Assembly: GCF_022201045.2 (NCBI RefSeq)
Contig: NC_068559.1
Location: 26,729,501 to 26,793,500, forward strand
Direction of reading: 5' to 3'
DNA length: 64,000 nucleotides
Source of the DNA: Citrus sinensis
Taxonomy: Eukaryota > Streptophyta > Magnoliopsida > Sapindales > Rutaceae
A program made the position numbers and the translations under genes. The notes beneath the pieces were generated by a model. It had not been told where the DNA came from. It was given only the letters and a program-made list of their open reading frames with translations, and searched no databases. Positions 34,814 to 47,000 of this stretch are shown piece after piece. Positions within the stretch are counted from its first letter, which is position 1. Each line of letters opens with the position of its first letter.

Positions 34814-37161
34814 ATGGATCTTCTCCAGAACTATGCTGACGAAAAAGAAGATGAGCTAGATAAGCCGGAAAACCAAAATGACCAAAATCCTGATTCTGCA
34901 GCACTGGAATCATCACCACCACATATACTCCCATCCAAATCTGCTGCGCCTCAAGTTGATGATACCACGCTGGCTCTAACTGTTGCCCAAGCCCGCCAAA
35001 CCCAATCCAGGCCCATTGACCCCAGTCAACATGTTGTTGCCTACAACCCCACATACGAACAGCTGTGGGCCCCTATATACGGTCCAGCCCATCCTTATGC
35101 CAAGGATGGCATCGCCCAGGGCATGCGCAACCACAAGCTTGGTTTTGTAGAGGATGCCTCTATTGATTCGTTTGTTTTCGATGAACAATACAACACCTTC
35201 TACAAATATGGCTATGCTGCTGACCCCGCTGGAAGCAATTACATTGGTGATTTGGATGCTTTGGAGAAAAATAATGCCATCTCGGTGTACAATATACGTC
35301 AAAATGAGCAAAAAAAGAGAAAGTTGGAGAGGAAACAGGAAGCTGAGGGTGGTGATGGTATGGCTGTTGATGTGGATCCTGCGGAGGTTAATAATCCTGC
35401 AACTGACTCTTGGCTGATGAAGAATCGGAAGAGCCCATGGGCAGGTAAAAAGGAGGGAGTACAAACAGAGTTGACTGAAGAACAAAAGAAGTATGCAGAG
35501 GAGTATGCAAAGAAGAAAGAAGATAAAGGTAATGCAGGCGGTGAGAAAGGTGAGCATGTGGAGGATAAGAGTACTTTTCATGGCAAAGAAGAGAAGGATT
35601 ATCAGGGTAGGTCCTGGGTTGCTCCTCCCAAAGATGCTAAAGCAGCCAATGATCATTGTTATATTCCAAAGAGGTTGGTTCACACTTGGAGTGGGCATAC
35701 CAAGGGTGTTTCAGCAATTCGATTCTTCCCCAAATATGGACATTTGATTCTCTCTGCAGGGATGGATACTAAGGTGAAGATTTGGGATGTGTTCAATTCA
35801 GGCAAGTGCATGAGGACTTACATGGGTCATTCAAAGGCTGTTCGTGATATTTCATTTTGCAATGATGGGACTAAATTTTTGACGGCCAGCTATGATAAGA
35901 ACATCAAGTACTGGGATACAGAAACTGGGCAAGTTATAAGGACTTTCTCGACCGGGAAGATTCCATACGTAGTTAAGCTTAATCCGGATGATGATAAGCA
36001 GAATATTTTGTTGGCAGGTATGAGTGATAAGAAGATTGTTCAGTGGGATATGAACACAAAAGAAATTACTCAAGAGTATGATCAACACTTGGGAGCAGTG
36101 AATACTATTACATTTGTGGACAATAACAGGAGATTTGTTACTTCAAGTGATGACAAGTCTCTCCGCGTATGGGAATTTGGGATTCCAGTGGTTATAAAGT
36201 ATATTAGTGAGCCTCACATGCACTCAATGCCATCAATTTCGCTTCATCCCAATACCAATTGGTTAGCTGCGCAGAGTTTGGATAATCAGATTCTTATTTA
36301 TAGCACAAGGGAGAGGTTCCAGCTGAATAAGAAAAAGAGGTTTGCTGGGCACATTGTGGCTGGATATGCTTGTCAAGTCAATTTCTCTCCGGATGGACGG
36401 TTTGTTATGTCGGGAGATGGTGAGGGTAAGTGCTGGTTTTGGGACTGGAAGAGCTGCAAAGTGTTCAGGACCCTCAAGTGTCATGAAGGGGTTTGCATTG
36501 GGTGTGAGTGGCATCCACTGGAACAAAGTAAAGTTGCAACATGTGGTTGGGATGGCTTGATTAAGTACTGGTAAGTGGTTTCTCAACAGGTTTATTGACT
36601 CCCATATGTCTCATGACTTATATTGTGCATGTTCAGTCATTGTCAGAAATAATGAAAATGCATATTAATGAACTTGCGAGTGCACTGGCTTACATAGCTG
36701 GCTACCATTGTTGCACTTGGGGCACAGTATAGATCAATGTACACCTGAAGTGGTAGTTGGCTATATTATGCAAAATTTGTGCTTAAAAAATTCTGTTGCT
36801 TGCATGTCATTGTTGTGGTTCCGCTATCATAGATCAGTATGCATATTATCCATTTTTTTTCCTCAAGTTTTATGGTTCATCTTTTCTTCCCTTGAAAATT
36901 GTGTTCCAATTCCTTTGCTTCATGTTGACATACCATATGGGGTTTATCAATTAACTAAATTTGCACTATTTCACTTTTTTTATGTTTATTGATGCCATAT
37001 CTGCAATGCATCCATCTCTGTCTTATTCTGTTCTATTAATTTTAGATCATAGGAAAAGTTGCAACTGTCGCCACTATAAAGCTACAATGTTGTCTGGGTT
37101 GATGCAATTATGTTTAAGACAATGGGACTGACTTTTGTAATATCTGGTTTGCAGGGACTAG
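34814..37161 (+). CDS. PRP17: Pre-mRNA-processing factor 17 (PRP17/CDC40)
   Basis: Exons are 34814-36570 and 37155-37161 (587 aa). PRP17 is a WD40 spliceosome component needed for the second catalytic step. The N-terminal half has the family blocks [18 protein letters not shown], then [18 protein letters not shown], and a lysine/glutamate-rich stretch. The C-terminal half, roughly residues 285-587, is a seven-bladed WD40 propeller ([40 protein letters not shown]). The unspliced frame stops at GLIKYW, but TG|GTAAGT is a perfect donor. Joining to GCAG|GGACTAG adds one Asp and the stop, giving the usual KYWD end. Length fits the human (579 aa) and Arabidopsis proteins. The gene begins about 730 bp after the decayed LTR element. 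Confidence 0.96.
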
Positions 37162-38548
37162 CTTTGTCCTTAGCTCCAGATGGCAAGGAGTAGATATCAT
37201 GGACTAATCTGGCGAGACAGATCTCGCTGGAAGACTACAGGAGTCAAATTCATGATTTGTTACGCCAATATGGTTGCAGTTGATAAAATGTTCAAAAATG
37301 TGTGTAAGGTCGTCGAATCGATCGCGGCCAAATCATTCAGCTTCAAGGGAGTTGATTCAGATTTTTGTGTTAGTAATGTCACAAAGTTGTTGGAAATTTA
37401 CTTTGTATTGTATTGGCTTCATGGATAAGCTAGTAATGTGATTGTCTCGAGGAAAATCTTTGGTGGTTTTAATTCAACACTCGGAATGGCACCTGTATAT
37501 AGCTCAAAAATAATAAAAGAAATAAAAACAAAGCCGGTGGCATTCACATTCACCATTTATGTACAAATGTTTTAAGGAAAAATTGGTTTGTATGCTGCGG
37601 TTGAAAAAAAATGGATGACAAAATGTGAACGTGGAAGGGTAGTAAGACTAGAAAGAGAGATGACGTCTTCTCAAAATATATAAAAAAATTAGGAAAAGAA
37701 AAAGACTAAATGACCTAAACGATTAAGGCTGTGTGTGGTATTGTGCGGATGGGGGTGTACTTGTTTAAAAGTTGGCAGTAATACCATGTATGGTATATCA
37801 GTTGTTTTTCTTTCCCTAGCATTATATATATGTATATTACATACATCCATGAATTAAAAGACTAATATAATTTTAACACACTGTTGTTAAATTTTAATAA
37901 ATATGTTTATAAATATTATCAATTTTTACCATGGTGATTTACCAAACGCCTAATAACATTTGTAGTTTTTTTTTTAAAATCATTTTAGTTGTAATTTTTA
38001 AACTCCAATACCTCAATTTGGAACAAGTCCTAAATTATTTTTAATAACACTTGTTTATGTAATTTAGAAATCAAATTTATCTCATTCCACACGTTGTATA
38101 ATAAAAAAATAATATGTTTATTATTTCAATCAAAGTTATTATTTAACAATAATTTTCACCGTATGCTATCAACTTTTAGGAAAACCTTAGGTGCAACTGT
38201 GGCACCGTGGCATAATTATATCTAGCCGTTGGATGTCAATAGACCCCACCAATTTAACTGCATCCAACAGCTAGATGCAACAGTGGCACGGTGCCACAGT
38301 TGCACCGTAGCCTGATCCCAACTTTTACTTTATAACTATAATTTTATTCGATCTAAATAAGAAGTTTAGCAAAAATATCGTCGTCTGTATTGGTGGTGGA
38401 AAATTATTATAATTTTGATTTATTTTTATTTTATACAAAGAATGTACTTGCGTGACCGAAGTAGCCCTCCTAAATCGAGTGTTTGTAATGTGACAACATC
38501 TAACATGATAAAACTGGAAAAGCTGATTTGGCCTTTCTTTCGACTAAG
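37162..38548. other. Spacer between PRP17 and the RlmN-like gene
   Basis: It contains the PRP17 3' UTR and a small MULE-type MITE (38179-38318). The frame at 37180-37428 has no family features and is read as 3' UTR. Confidence 0.6.
38179..38318. mobile_element. 140-bp MULE-type MITE
   Basis: The inverted arms share GGTGCAACTGTGGCACC. The left outer end is GGAAAACCTTA and the reverse complement of the right end is GGATCAGGCTAC. A perfect 9-bp direct repeat, CAACTTTTA, flanks it at 38170-38178 and 38319-38327. A second inner pair (CATCCAACAGCTAGATGC against TCTAGCCGTTGGATG) extends the hairpin. Confidence 0.88.
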
Positions 38549-41538
38549 ATGAGAACCCTTGCAATTGCAAATATGGAGGTGGGCAGTGTGTGGATGAGGC
38601 TCGTGCGAGTGCGAGGGGGAGCTCCCTCCGTGTTTCTGATGAAACCTTCGGCGGTCTCTTCATCCTCCAAAACGACACGTACAATTAGATATAAAAATCA
38701 TCTTTCAACCTTTTTCCCTTCCTCAAACCCTCCACCTATTACTTTCCTCTCCCCTGTGTCACCAACTCGCCGGCCCCTTTCAACTGCTACTTGTTCGCCC
38801 CAGATTCCTCTAGCTACGATCGAAGACTATTGCTCCGATGCTGGTGGGCATGCGCGTGTTTATACATGTTTGTTATATATTTAATCGTATATGTGTTTGC
38901 TATGCATATTTATGGCAGTAACCGAGTTGGTTTTTTGGTAGGAGGTGGTGATGACATAAATGTTTTACCAAAGAAGGGTTCAAGGGTTCTTCTGAAAGGA
39001 ATGAGTTTCACTGAACTCCAAGTATGTACTAATTGTCCTCAGTTTTACTTCTGTATTTTTCAACCCATTTGCTTTTTAAGCATATTTTATTAGTGATAAA
39101 TAATATAATTGTTCTTTAGATCATTAGACGTTGTGTTTTTGGTTCAATGACACTAGATGATCTGGGTCTTTATATATTACTTTCATAAACAAGATCTGTG
39201 AGTGTTAAATATAATTGTGCTACTGTGTTTTGACAGCAATGGGTTCGATCACATGGGTTCAGACCTGGTCAAGCTTTGATGCTGTGGAAGCGCCTCTATG
39301 GGGATGACATATGGGCACATTGTACCGATGAATTGGAAGGTACTGCATGATCATCTGCTTGGGCACTCTTGATATTACTTGGTTAGATTTTATCTCTAAT
39401 AGCATTGCTGCACATTCAATTTTCAATGGACGTGCTTTGCCATGTTATGCTTTTGTAAGTTTGTATTTGGTTCTTTCCCAGGATGTTTCTTTTTTGGAGG
39501 TGATTACTCGGTTTTAGTAATTATATATTGTGTAGGTTTGAACAAGGATTTCAAGAAAATGTTGAGTGAACATGCTGAATTCAGGGCATTATCCTTGAAA
39601 GACATTCTCACATCATCCGATGGAACTAGAAAGGTAGAAATAATCTTCTTCATCTACTCTAAATTAGTTAGAAACAATCTTTAGGAATACTCTTGTACTA
39701 TGGTTGCTAATATTCAATATGTATTTAAGACTTGCATTACATTGAGAATCTTCGCATTGATTTTGAAACTCGCAGGAGGTTTCAGATTTTATTTATGCTG
39801 GATGATGGACTGGTGATAGAAACTGTTGTCATTCCATGCAATAGGGGCAGGACAACTGTTTGTGTTTCAAGTCAAGTGGGATGCGCTATGAATTGTCAGT
39901 TCTGCTACACTGGCAGGCAAGTTTTAATTTACTTCTCATACTCTGTAATTCCCACTCTGTTTTACTTCTGCGTGCTTCATTCCATGATATGTCAATTTAT
40001 TTTGTAGGATGGGTCTGAAGAGGCATCTGACTGCAGCTGAGATTGTAGAACAAGCAGTATTTGCTCGGCGTCTGCTCTCGAGTGAAGTTGGCTCGATTAC
40101 AAATGTTGTATTTATGGTAAATGCATATTTAGGGTAGATTTCCCGTGATCTAAACGTTTTCCAGTAGAGGGAACAATATTGGGGATGGCTCTATAATGAT
40201 CTGCAGTCTTTAATCGGGTAGACAGTGTTAACTTGCTTTATCTGGTTTGCCCATTTAACAAATTATGTGGCAGACTTCTCCACATAAACTGTGTGTATGA
40301 CCATTGGTTTTCCAGTAATTAAAAGAGCTTTTGTTCTTTTCTTTTGTGTTTACAGGAGAAAAAAGGGGCCTCTTTACTTTTATATTTTTGTTTAGTTCAA
40401 TCAAAGGTTCACTTTAGTCCTTCATAAGGACTGCAAGTGCTCAAACTCATGCATGTTTGCATACATACTCAAACAAGAAAAAGGATTTTAAACTTGACTG
40501 GAGTTTCCATGCTCTTATGTTGATTTTGCCTAAGTGTCATCAAGTTCTTTAGTTAAGAAATGTTGCTATCCTCATCTATCCACACTGCTAACCAGGGAGC
40601 TTTAGATTATCAGTATGTTCTGAATTAAACTAAGGTTCTCAATATTGTTTCTAATTAGTGAGATAACAATATATTTGTAGGGAATGGGAGAGCCACTTCA
40701 CAAGGTTGAAAATGTTATAAAAGCTGCCAACATAATGGTGCATGAACAGGGTCTTCACTTCAGTCCTCGCAAGGTCACTGTTTCTACAAGTGGGCTTGTT
40801 CCCCAGCTGAAACAATTTCTCAATGAATCTAATTGTGCTTTAGCTGTTAGTTTAAACGCTACAACTGATGAGGTATTTAAGTTTCCAGCTTATTCTTTTT
40901 CTCACCAACTGTCAACAGTGCTGAGTGATAGAGAGATGTTATTGACCACCTTTTACAAACCATGCAGGTCAGAAACTGGATCATGCCGATTAATCGGAAG
41001 TATAAACTAGGACTGCTTATTGAGACTCTTCGGGAGGAACTTCACTTCAAAAATAATTACAAAGTTCTCTTTGAATACGTAATGCTTGCCGGAGTTAATG
41101 ACAGGTTTGATAATTTTTTTTACCTTTTGCACACCAATGGTGAACTTAATTAGATATGAGGGTTCTCTCTCTCTCTCTCTCTATATATAAATATATGTGT
41201 GTATGTTTACAACTGTAGTCAGTGGGCTGATGTCTATTTCTTTGTGCAGCTTTGATGATGCAAAGAGGCTTATTGGTCTTGTTCAGGGCATTCCATGCAA
41301 GATCAATCTCATTTCCTTCAATCCTCATTGTGGATCACAGTTTACACCAACCACCGATGAGAAAATGATTGAGTTTCGGAATATTTTGGCCGGGGCTGGG
41401 TGCACTGTTTTCTTGCGTCTGAGCAGAGGGGATGATCAGATGGCAGCCTGTGGTCAGCTTGGGAATCCCGGTGCAATACAGGCTCCCTTACTTCGTGTTC
41501 CAGAGAAGTTCCAGACGGCTATAAATGCATCAATCTGA
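38549..41538 (+). CDS. RlmN-like radical SAM RNA methyltransferase (probably organellar)
   Basis: Nine exons: 38549-38843, 38942-39021, 39237-39339, 39536-39633, 39786-39916, 40008-40116, 40681-40872, 40968-41104 and 41250-41538 (477 aa). Bacterial RlmN methylates C2 of adenine in 23S rRNA and some tRNAs. The N-terminal domain has [19 protein letters not shown]. The radical SAM motif is C225-X3-C229-X2-C232. The two RlmN mechanistic cysteines are also present: C218 in [10 protein letters not shown] and C449 in [17 protein letters not shown] lies at 273-277. The first 110 or so residues are Ser/Arg/Pro-rich, like a transit peptide, so action on organellar rRNA or tRNA is likely but inferred. 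Intron 5 is GC-AG. Exon 2 has an alternative in-frame acceptor at 38918, and the ATG at 38573 is an alternative start. Confidence 0.93.
39917..40007 (+). other. GC-AG intron 5 of the RlmN-like gene
   Basis: The junction is GGCAG|GCAAGT and TTGTAG|GATGGG. Only this join keeps the family sequence [15 protein letters not shown]. The next GT (CAA|GTTTTA) shifts the frame. The donor matches the strong GC consensus AG|GCAAGT. Confidence 0.9.
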
Positions 41539-44052
41539 TTATTACTTCAGAGAGATGTTCCCACTAGCTTATTATTTCCCCAAAAATGAAACACAAGCGA
41601 CTTATGTGAATTGCATGACCATCTGGCAAGTCCAAGTTCGTCTCAAGAGCATTAAGGAAAATTTACCGTGTTTATGAAGTTTGTATGATTAGGTTTCTGA
41701 TTGGAATTTAAAGATTCAAAATTTCTAGCTCAAAAATGTAGAACAGGGTTTTAGTGAAGCCTTGGTCATGTTGATTGCATGACCAAGAACTATTTTTCAG
41801 ATTTAGGTAAATCTCAACTCTGTCTTTGTGGTAGATAGGATAATTATAGCTGGGAATTTTCCTTAGTAGAGAGGTGATTTTGACTTCGGATGAGTGGATT
41901 GTTGAAATTTCAAAACAAGCTAGCTCGTTCATTTTTCATTTTTTCATGGACTCCTCCATTTTTCCAACGAGTAGTTGAAATTGAGTTTCATATTTGTTTT
42001 TTACTTTATTTGCAATTGAGTCAGTATAATTTTTAATTTTTTTTTAATGAAGTCTGCTGTTTTTAGTATAGTTAGGTTACGTTTGGCACGCTGAATTGGA
42101 TTTGACTAATTATTAAGATTGGACTAGATTAAGTTGGATTGGATTAAGCTGGATTATATTATGTTCTGTATTATGTTTGGTACAATATCGGATTAGGCAA
42201 TGTTAAATCATATTTAAATACAAAAAAATATTTATGAATATTTAAGAGTAATAATTAAAATTAATTTAAAAATAATTAACAAGAGCATTAAATATGTAAT
42301 AAATTAGTTATTGGGTAGTCATAATTATAATAAACAAATATAAATTAATAAAATTATTTAATTAATTTTTATTATATATTTTAGATATATTTTATTTTAT
42401 CAAAAAGTTAGCAAATAATGTATATATAAAATCAATTATTTAATTGTATTATTAATTTTCATGATTATTTTTAATATTACATTGGTGATTATTAAATTTA
42501 ATACAATCAATTATTATAACAAATTATTAAATAGTTAATTTTATTGGAGTAAAAGTACCAATTTAATTAAACTATAAAACAAAATAAAAAATAAATTCAA
42601 GTAAATCATGAATAAAATAAATAAATAAATAATTAAATAAATTTTAGGTTTAATTAATTAAATTTTAGGTTACAAGTAAAAAATAGTGTTATTTATGAAA
42701 GAAATATGAATAAATCTTTTTGTCTTATCCTAATCCCATCTAAACCCACTTATAAATTGGGATCGTTAATCTCATGATTTAAGTACTAAATTTAAATTTA
42801 GTCCTCCCTAATCCAATCCAAGCAAAGTAGCCAAACATGGGATAAAATATTTAATCCCAAAGTTAATTCAATCCTATACTTAATCTAACTCCCAAAGATC
42901 GCATTAGTGTTGTTATTGTCTCCATTTGTGGGTGGCGTGAGTGCTGGGGACAAGAAATGTCCCTGTCATGCTATTTGGCTTGGCACCAGTCTAAGCAGAT
43001 TCTGTGATTGTTCCCTCCTCATCTCGTACACATGGTCAGATTCGTTTGCTTCAGGTTATATCCTTTTTTGTTTTTTTCCCCAATAATTTAATTGCGAGTA
43101 CGTTCGCAGCGAATAGCAGTGAGAAGTTACGGCTCCAATAAGTTAGTCTCTCAATATAAAAGCAGGCCAATAATCACTTAGCTTGCGTAAACAGTAAGCA
43201 GAAACGATACGGTTGCCGTGCCGTGACTGTCTCAGTTGAAAAACTAATCCAAATTAAATTTAAAAATATTGAACGTGCAGCAATTGTACTCCTTATAAAA
43301 CTTAAGGATTTTTCAGACTACTAACTCCCAATCAAAATTTTCAGTGTAAAATTAAGTGATAAAATAATAAAATTAAGTGGACTAATAGATAAATGTTACT
43401 TAATTATAAGATACGTTAAAAATAAGACCCAAAACTTAATTCAATGGACCCATTCGATCGAGGACCGACGCATGGCGCCTCAATTTTTCATGTGCTGAGT
43501 AAAGTGAGCTGCTTTTGTTCTCCGAAAACACAGGAGAGCGACAAGTGTTACCCAAAATGAAACGCTAATTGTCGTTTCATCAGAAAAGCTGATTCGGGAG
43601 CTTTCCATCTGTCCTTCTTTGCTCTTTCCGTTTTCCTAACAGAAAATGGTTTCGTTTCACATTACACGACTCGTTACCACCACTGAAGGCTTCATCCCTG
43701 ATTGGATCGTGCATACCACGCTCGAAAACTTGCGCGTCGGTTGACCTATGACTTTTTTGGCGGCATCGCCACATGACTGCTCCTCCAAAACCAAAAATCC
43801 ATGTGTGCATACAATACATTCACTCCCCTCCCCAGCCCTTTCATTTCCTACATTTTCACTCTTAACTAACTCTTCCCACCCTCCCCCCCTCCCCTCCCTC
43901 CCTCCCTCTTCATCCGTTCAAATTTTCAAATCCGTAGGTACTAGAATTTGAAATTTTCTCCTTTTTTTTTTTCTAGTTCTAGTTTCATTTTTAAGGTTTA
44001 ATTTTCTTCATTTCTTTAGTTTCTGTGTTTCAGAGTACTTAGCGAGGTAACA
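41539..44052. other. Spacer between RlmN-like and SAMHD1-like genes
   Basis: The RlmN 3' UTR comes first, then a diverged MITE-like element (about 42077-42842). The C/T-rich leader of the SAMHD1-like gene follows (43850-44052), with a probable 96-bp 5' UTR intron at 43938-44033 (TCCGTAG|GTACTA to TGTTTCAG). No other gene is supported. Confidence 0.55.
42077..42842. mobile_element. Diverged MITE-like element
   Basis: The left end TTACGTTTGGCACGCTGAAT is followed by TGGATT. The reverse complement of the right end is CCATGTTTGGCTACTTTGCT, followed by TGGATTGGATTAGG. The interior is extremely AT-rich with no coding. Edges are approximate and no target duplication was recognised. Confidence 0.45.
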
Positions 44053-47000
44053 ATGGGAGCTTCTTCGACCGACGAGCTGTTGAAATCAAACTCTTCGCAG
44101 AAAGAACGATACTCGAAGCACGTTCATGATAACGTTCACGGAAACATCTATCTGGATCCGGTATTGTCAGCTCCATCTCTAAATTTTCGTTGTTTCTGAA
44201 TCATTTGTAAATTCGATTCTCGAATCTCTTGTATGCGTGCCTTTGCTGTTTGTTTTGTTTTGTTTACTTGAGCATTAACTTAGAACCGATTGATAAATTT
44301 TGGTTTAATCTGTTTTACAACTTTAACTGATTTTGTATGACATTTTTGAGTTTGAATTTGATTTTAATATTTTGATTTATGATTTTCTTCTTGAGTCCGG
44401 ATCTTCTTTAAGAATTGTTGACGCAACTTAAATTTGAAAGTGTGAACAAAACTTAGAAAAGAAGTAAGTGAAAAACAGAGCAGATATGGAGACTTTAGAG
44501 ATCGTTTATCTCGTATCATGCTATATTAGTTATTTTTATATGGAACGAATGAACATCTTTGTTAAATGTTCAGTTTAGTAGTTGTTAATTTTTGTGACTT
44601 GTAAATATCCTAGTAGTTGCTGTGTTTTGTCACTTTATTGTGGAGATAGCTGATTGGTCATTTATTGTATGTGAAATAGAAAACGTGACGTGTCTTTTAC
44701 TTAATTGTCTGATCTGGACTTGGCTTTTTGCATTTTTGATATTACCATTAGGTTGTTACAGATTTCTTGGAGATGCCATAGCTATAAAATTGAACTTGCT
44801 TATTGTTTTTCTGTGAATGCAGCTGGCTTTGCAATTCATTGACACTGAAGAGTTTCAGAGGCAAGTATGATAGAATTGATGTATCTGAACAGATTTATCT
44901 GTTATTTCTTCTTGGATTCGTTAATTAAAACTATAGTTTGTTGATTTGTTACATATTGCAGACTCCGTGATCTAAAGCAACTTGGTGAGTTTCGAACTAC
45001 TTCTAATTTTTTAAGAAATTTAGTAATAAATGATTCAATTAGGTGATTATTGTAGATTTGAAATGCTGGTTCATAAAACTGTAAAATATTATCCAACTTA
45101 TGACACTGGTTAATTTTTATGGTTAAATGGTTGTGGATGATCATGATGAAGACAATGTATTCATTGTTTCTAAAGTTCACTTGTGTAATTCCTAAATTTT
45201 CCCTTGAAATCTGTTATTAGTTGTTCAGTTTATTACCTTACTGAACAAATTTTTATGGATAGAATTCATCTTTCCTAGTGACTGCTGGATTTGCTTTAGT
45301 CAGTACATTGGTGGTAGGCAGAGTAGAGATTGGTGGCCGTACATTTTTGTTTATTAACACTTCAATTAGTGCCCATATGAAAAACTAACATTCTCTGTTA
45401 AGTGGATTGTGGTTGCCATGACAGGAGAAACCATTTGAGTGCCAATTAATGATTGCAATATATCATTAGCTATTTGATAGCATTTTTAACTTGCTTATCT
45501 AGTATAGATTTTCGTTTGAGTTCTTCTGACCATGCATCGCCTCATTAAACTGAAAAAATGTGTAAAAAATTGACTTGTAATTGCTAGAGAATTAGTTTGT
45601 GGTAACACTCTCACTGATTGACTAGAAAGGTCCTGAAAGGGTGCCCATAATAATATCTGATAGATATGCTGCTTTCTAAATCTTAAAATTGTTAATAAGC
45701 TAAATTTCTTTCTTGCTTCCAGGTTTATCACACTTGGTTTACCCAGGAGCTGTACATTCTCGTTTTGAGCATTCACTAGGGGTTTATTGGTTAGCTGGTA
45801 CAGCTGTTCAAACACTTAAAGATTACCAGGTAGGAATTTGTCCAAATAATTCTCAGAATGAGAATTATTATGAGAATCTTTTCCTCATATGCATGTGATC
45901 CTTTGTAGGGCCTAGAGCTTGATATTGATGACATTGATATACAGACGGTGAAACTTGCTGGTAATAAGATTCACATATCGGCAGATATTCATTGTTTTCA
46001 TTCGTCTGTGTGAATCTGTCAATGTTGTGTTCATTTTCAATTCTAATGTTTTGTTTATTTTCTACATAGGACTGCTGCATGATGTTGGCCATGGGCCATT
46101 CAGCCATATGTTTGAGAGGGAGTTTCTTCCTCGGGTTCTTAGTGGCTCCAATTGGTGAGTAACATCTCAGTGCAATAGTAATAGATCAGGGGACGGATTT
46201 GATGGTGACAAACCAAGATGTCAGAATCATTGTTTTCAAAACAATTTGTTTCATTGATAAATAACCTTTTTTCTATCTATTGAAGTATTTATTTGGTGAT
46301 TCAGTGATCATATGCAATTTTCTGTTCCTAAGACTTTGCTTGGAACATTAGTGGAGATAATTCTGGATGCTATGTAAGAATTCGTGGTATCTAACTGGGA
46401 TACATGACTATCTGTTTTCCATATTTCCAAGGTCCTCACTACGTTTTATACCTTCTGAGGCTAGAAAGTTCCAATAAGGTTTACATAGTTAAATTTTACA
46501 AAGTTTTTGAACTTGGTTCATTCTTGAGAAGTAGCATAAGGGACAATATGTTTTGATTAGTTATCACTAATAATGTAACTTTTTTTTACATCAAGCGGTA
46601 TAGTCAGGGTGATGAAACATAATATTCTATTCAGATCTGCAATGATCATGTGAAAATTTGTATAACTTTTTAAAAAAAAATTATTTTTTAAGTACTGCAT
46701 GAACAAAAACCAAACCCCTTCCCCCACCCATCTGAGCAGGGTTTGAAGCCCAAACCTGTTGTACCACCCAAGCAGGTTTACTAGTGATTACTCTGATTTA
46801 ATATTTCAGGTCTCATGAAGACATGTCCCTGAAGATGATAGACTACATTGTTGATCAGCACTATATTGACATTGATTCAGGAAGGCTTGATAGGGTGAAG
46901 GTTAACCTGTTTAGCCATCTATTTTTTATCCGCTTCCTTTTACTTTTCTCTTCAATAACCATGATTTCTGAAGCTGCTGGCCATTGGAGTTCTTCAATTC

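Noticed and set aside
34976..35698. 240-codon open frame antisense to PRP17
   Set aside because: It lies wholly inside the PRP17 coding exon and its hydrophobic composition is a by-product of the complementary strand.
46690..46790. Possible degenerate SINE in intron 6 of the SAMHD1-like gene
   Set aside because: A GGTTTGGGCTTCAAACC-like string on the minus strand hints at a B box, but no tail or target duplication could be defined.
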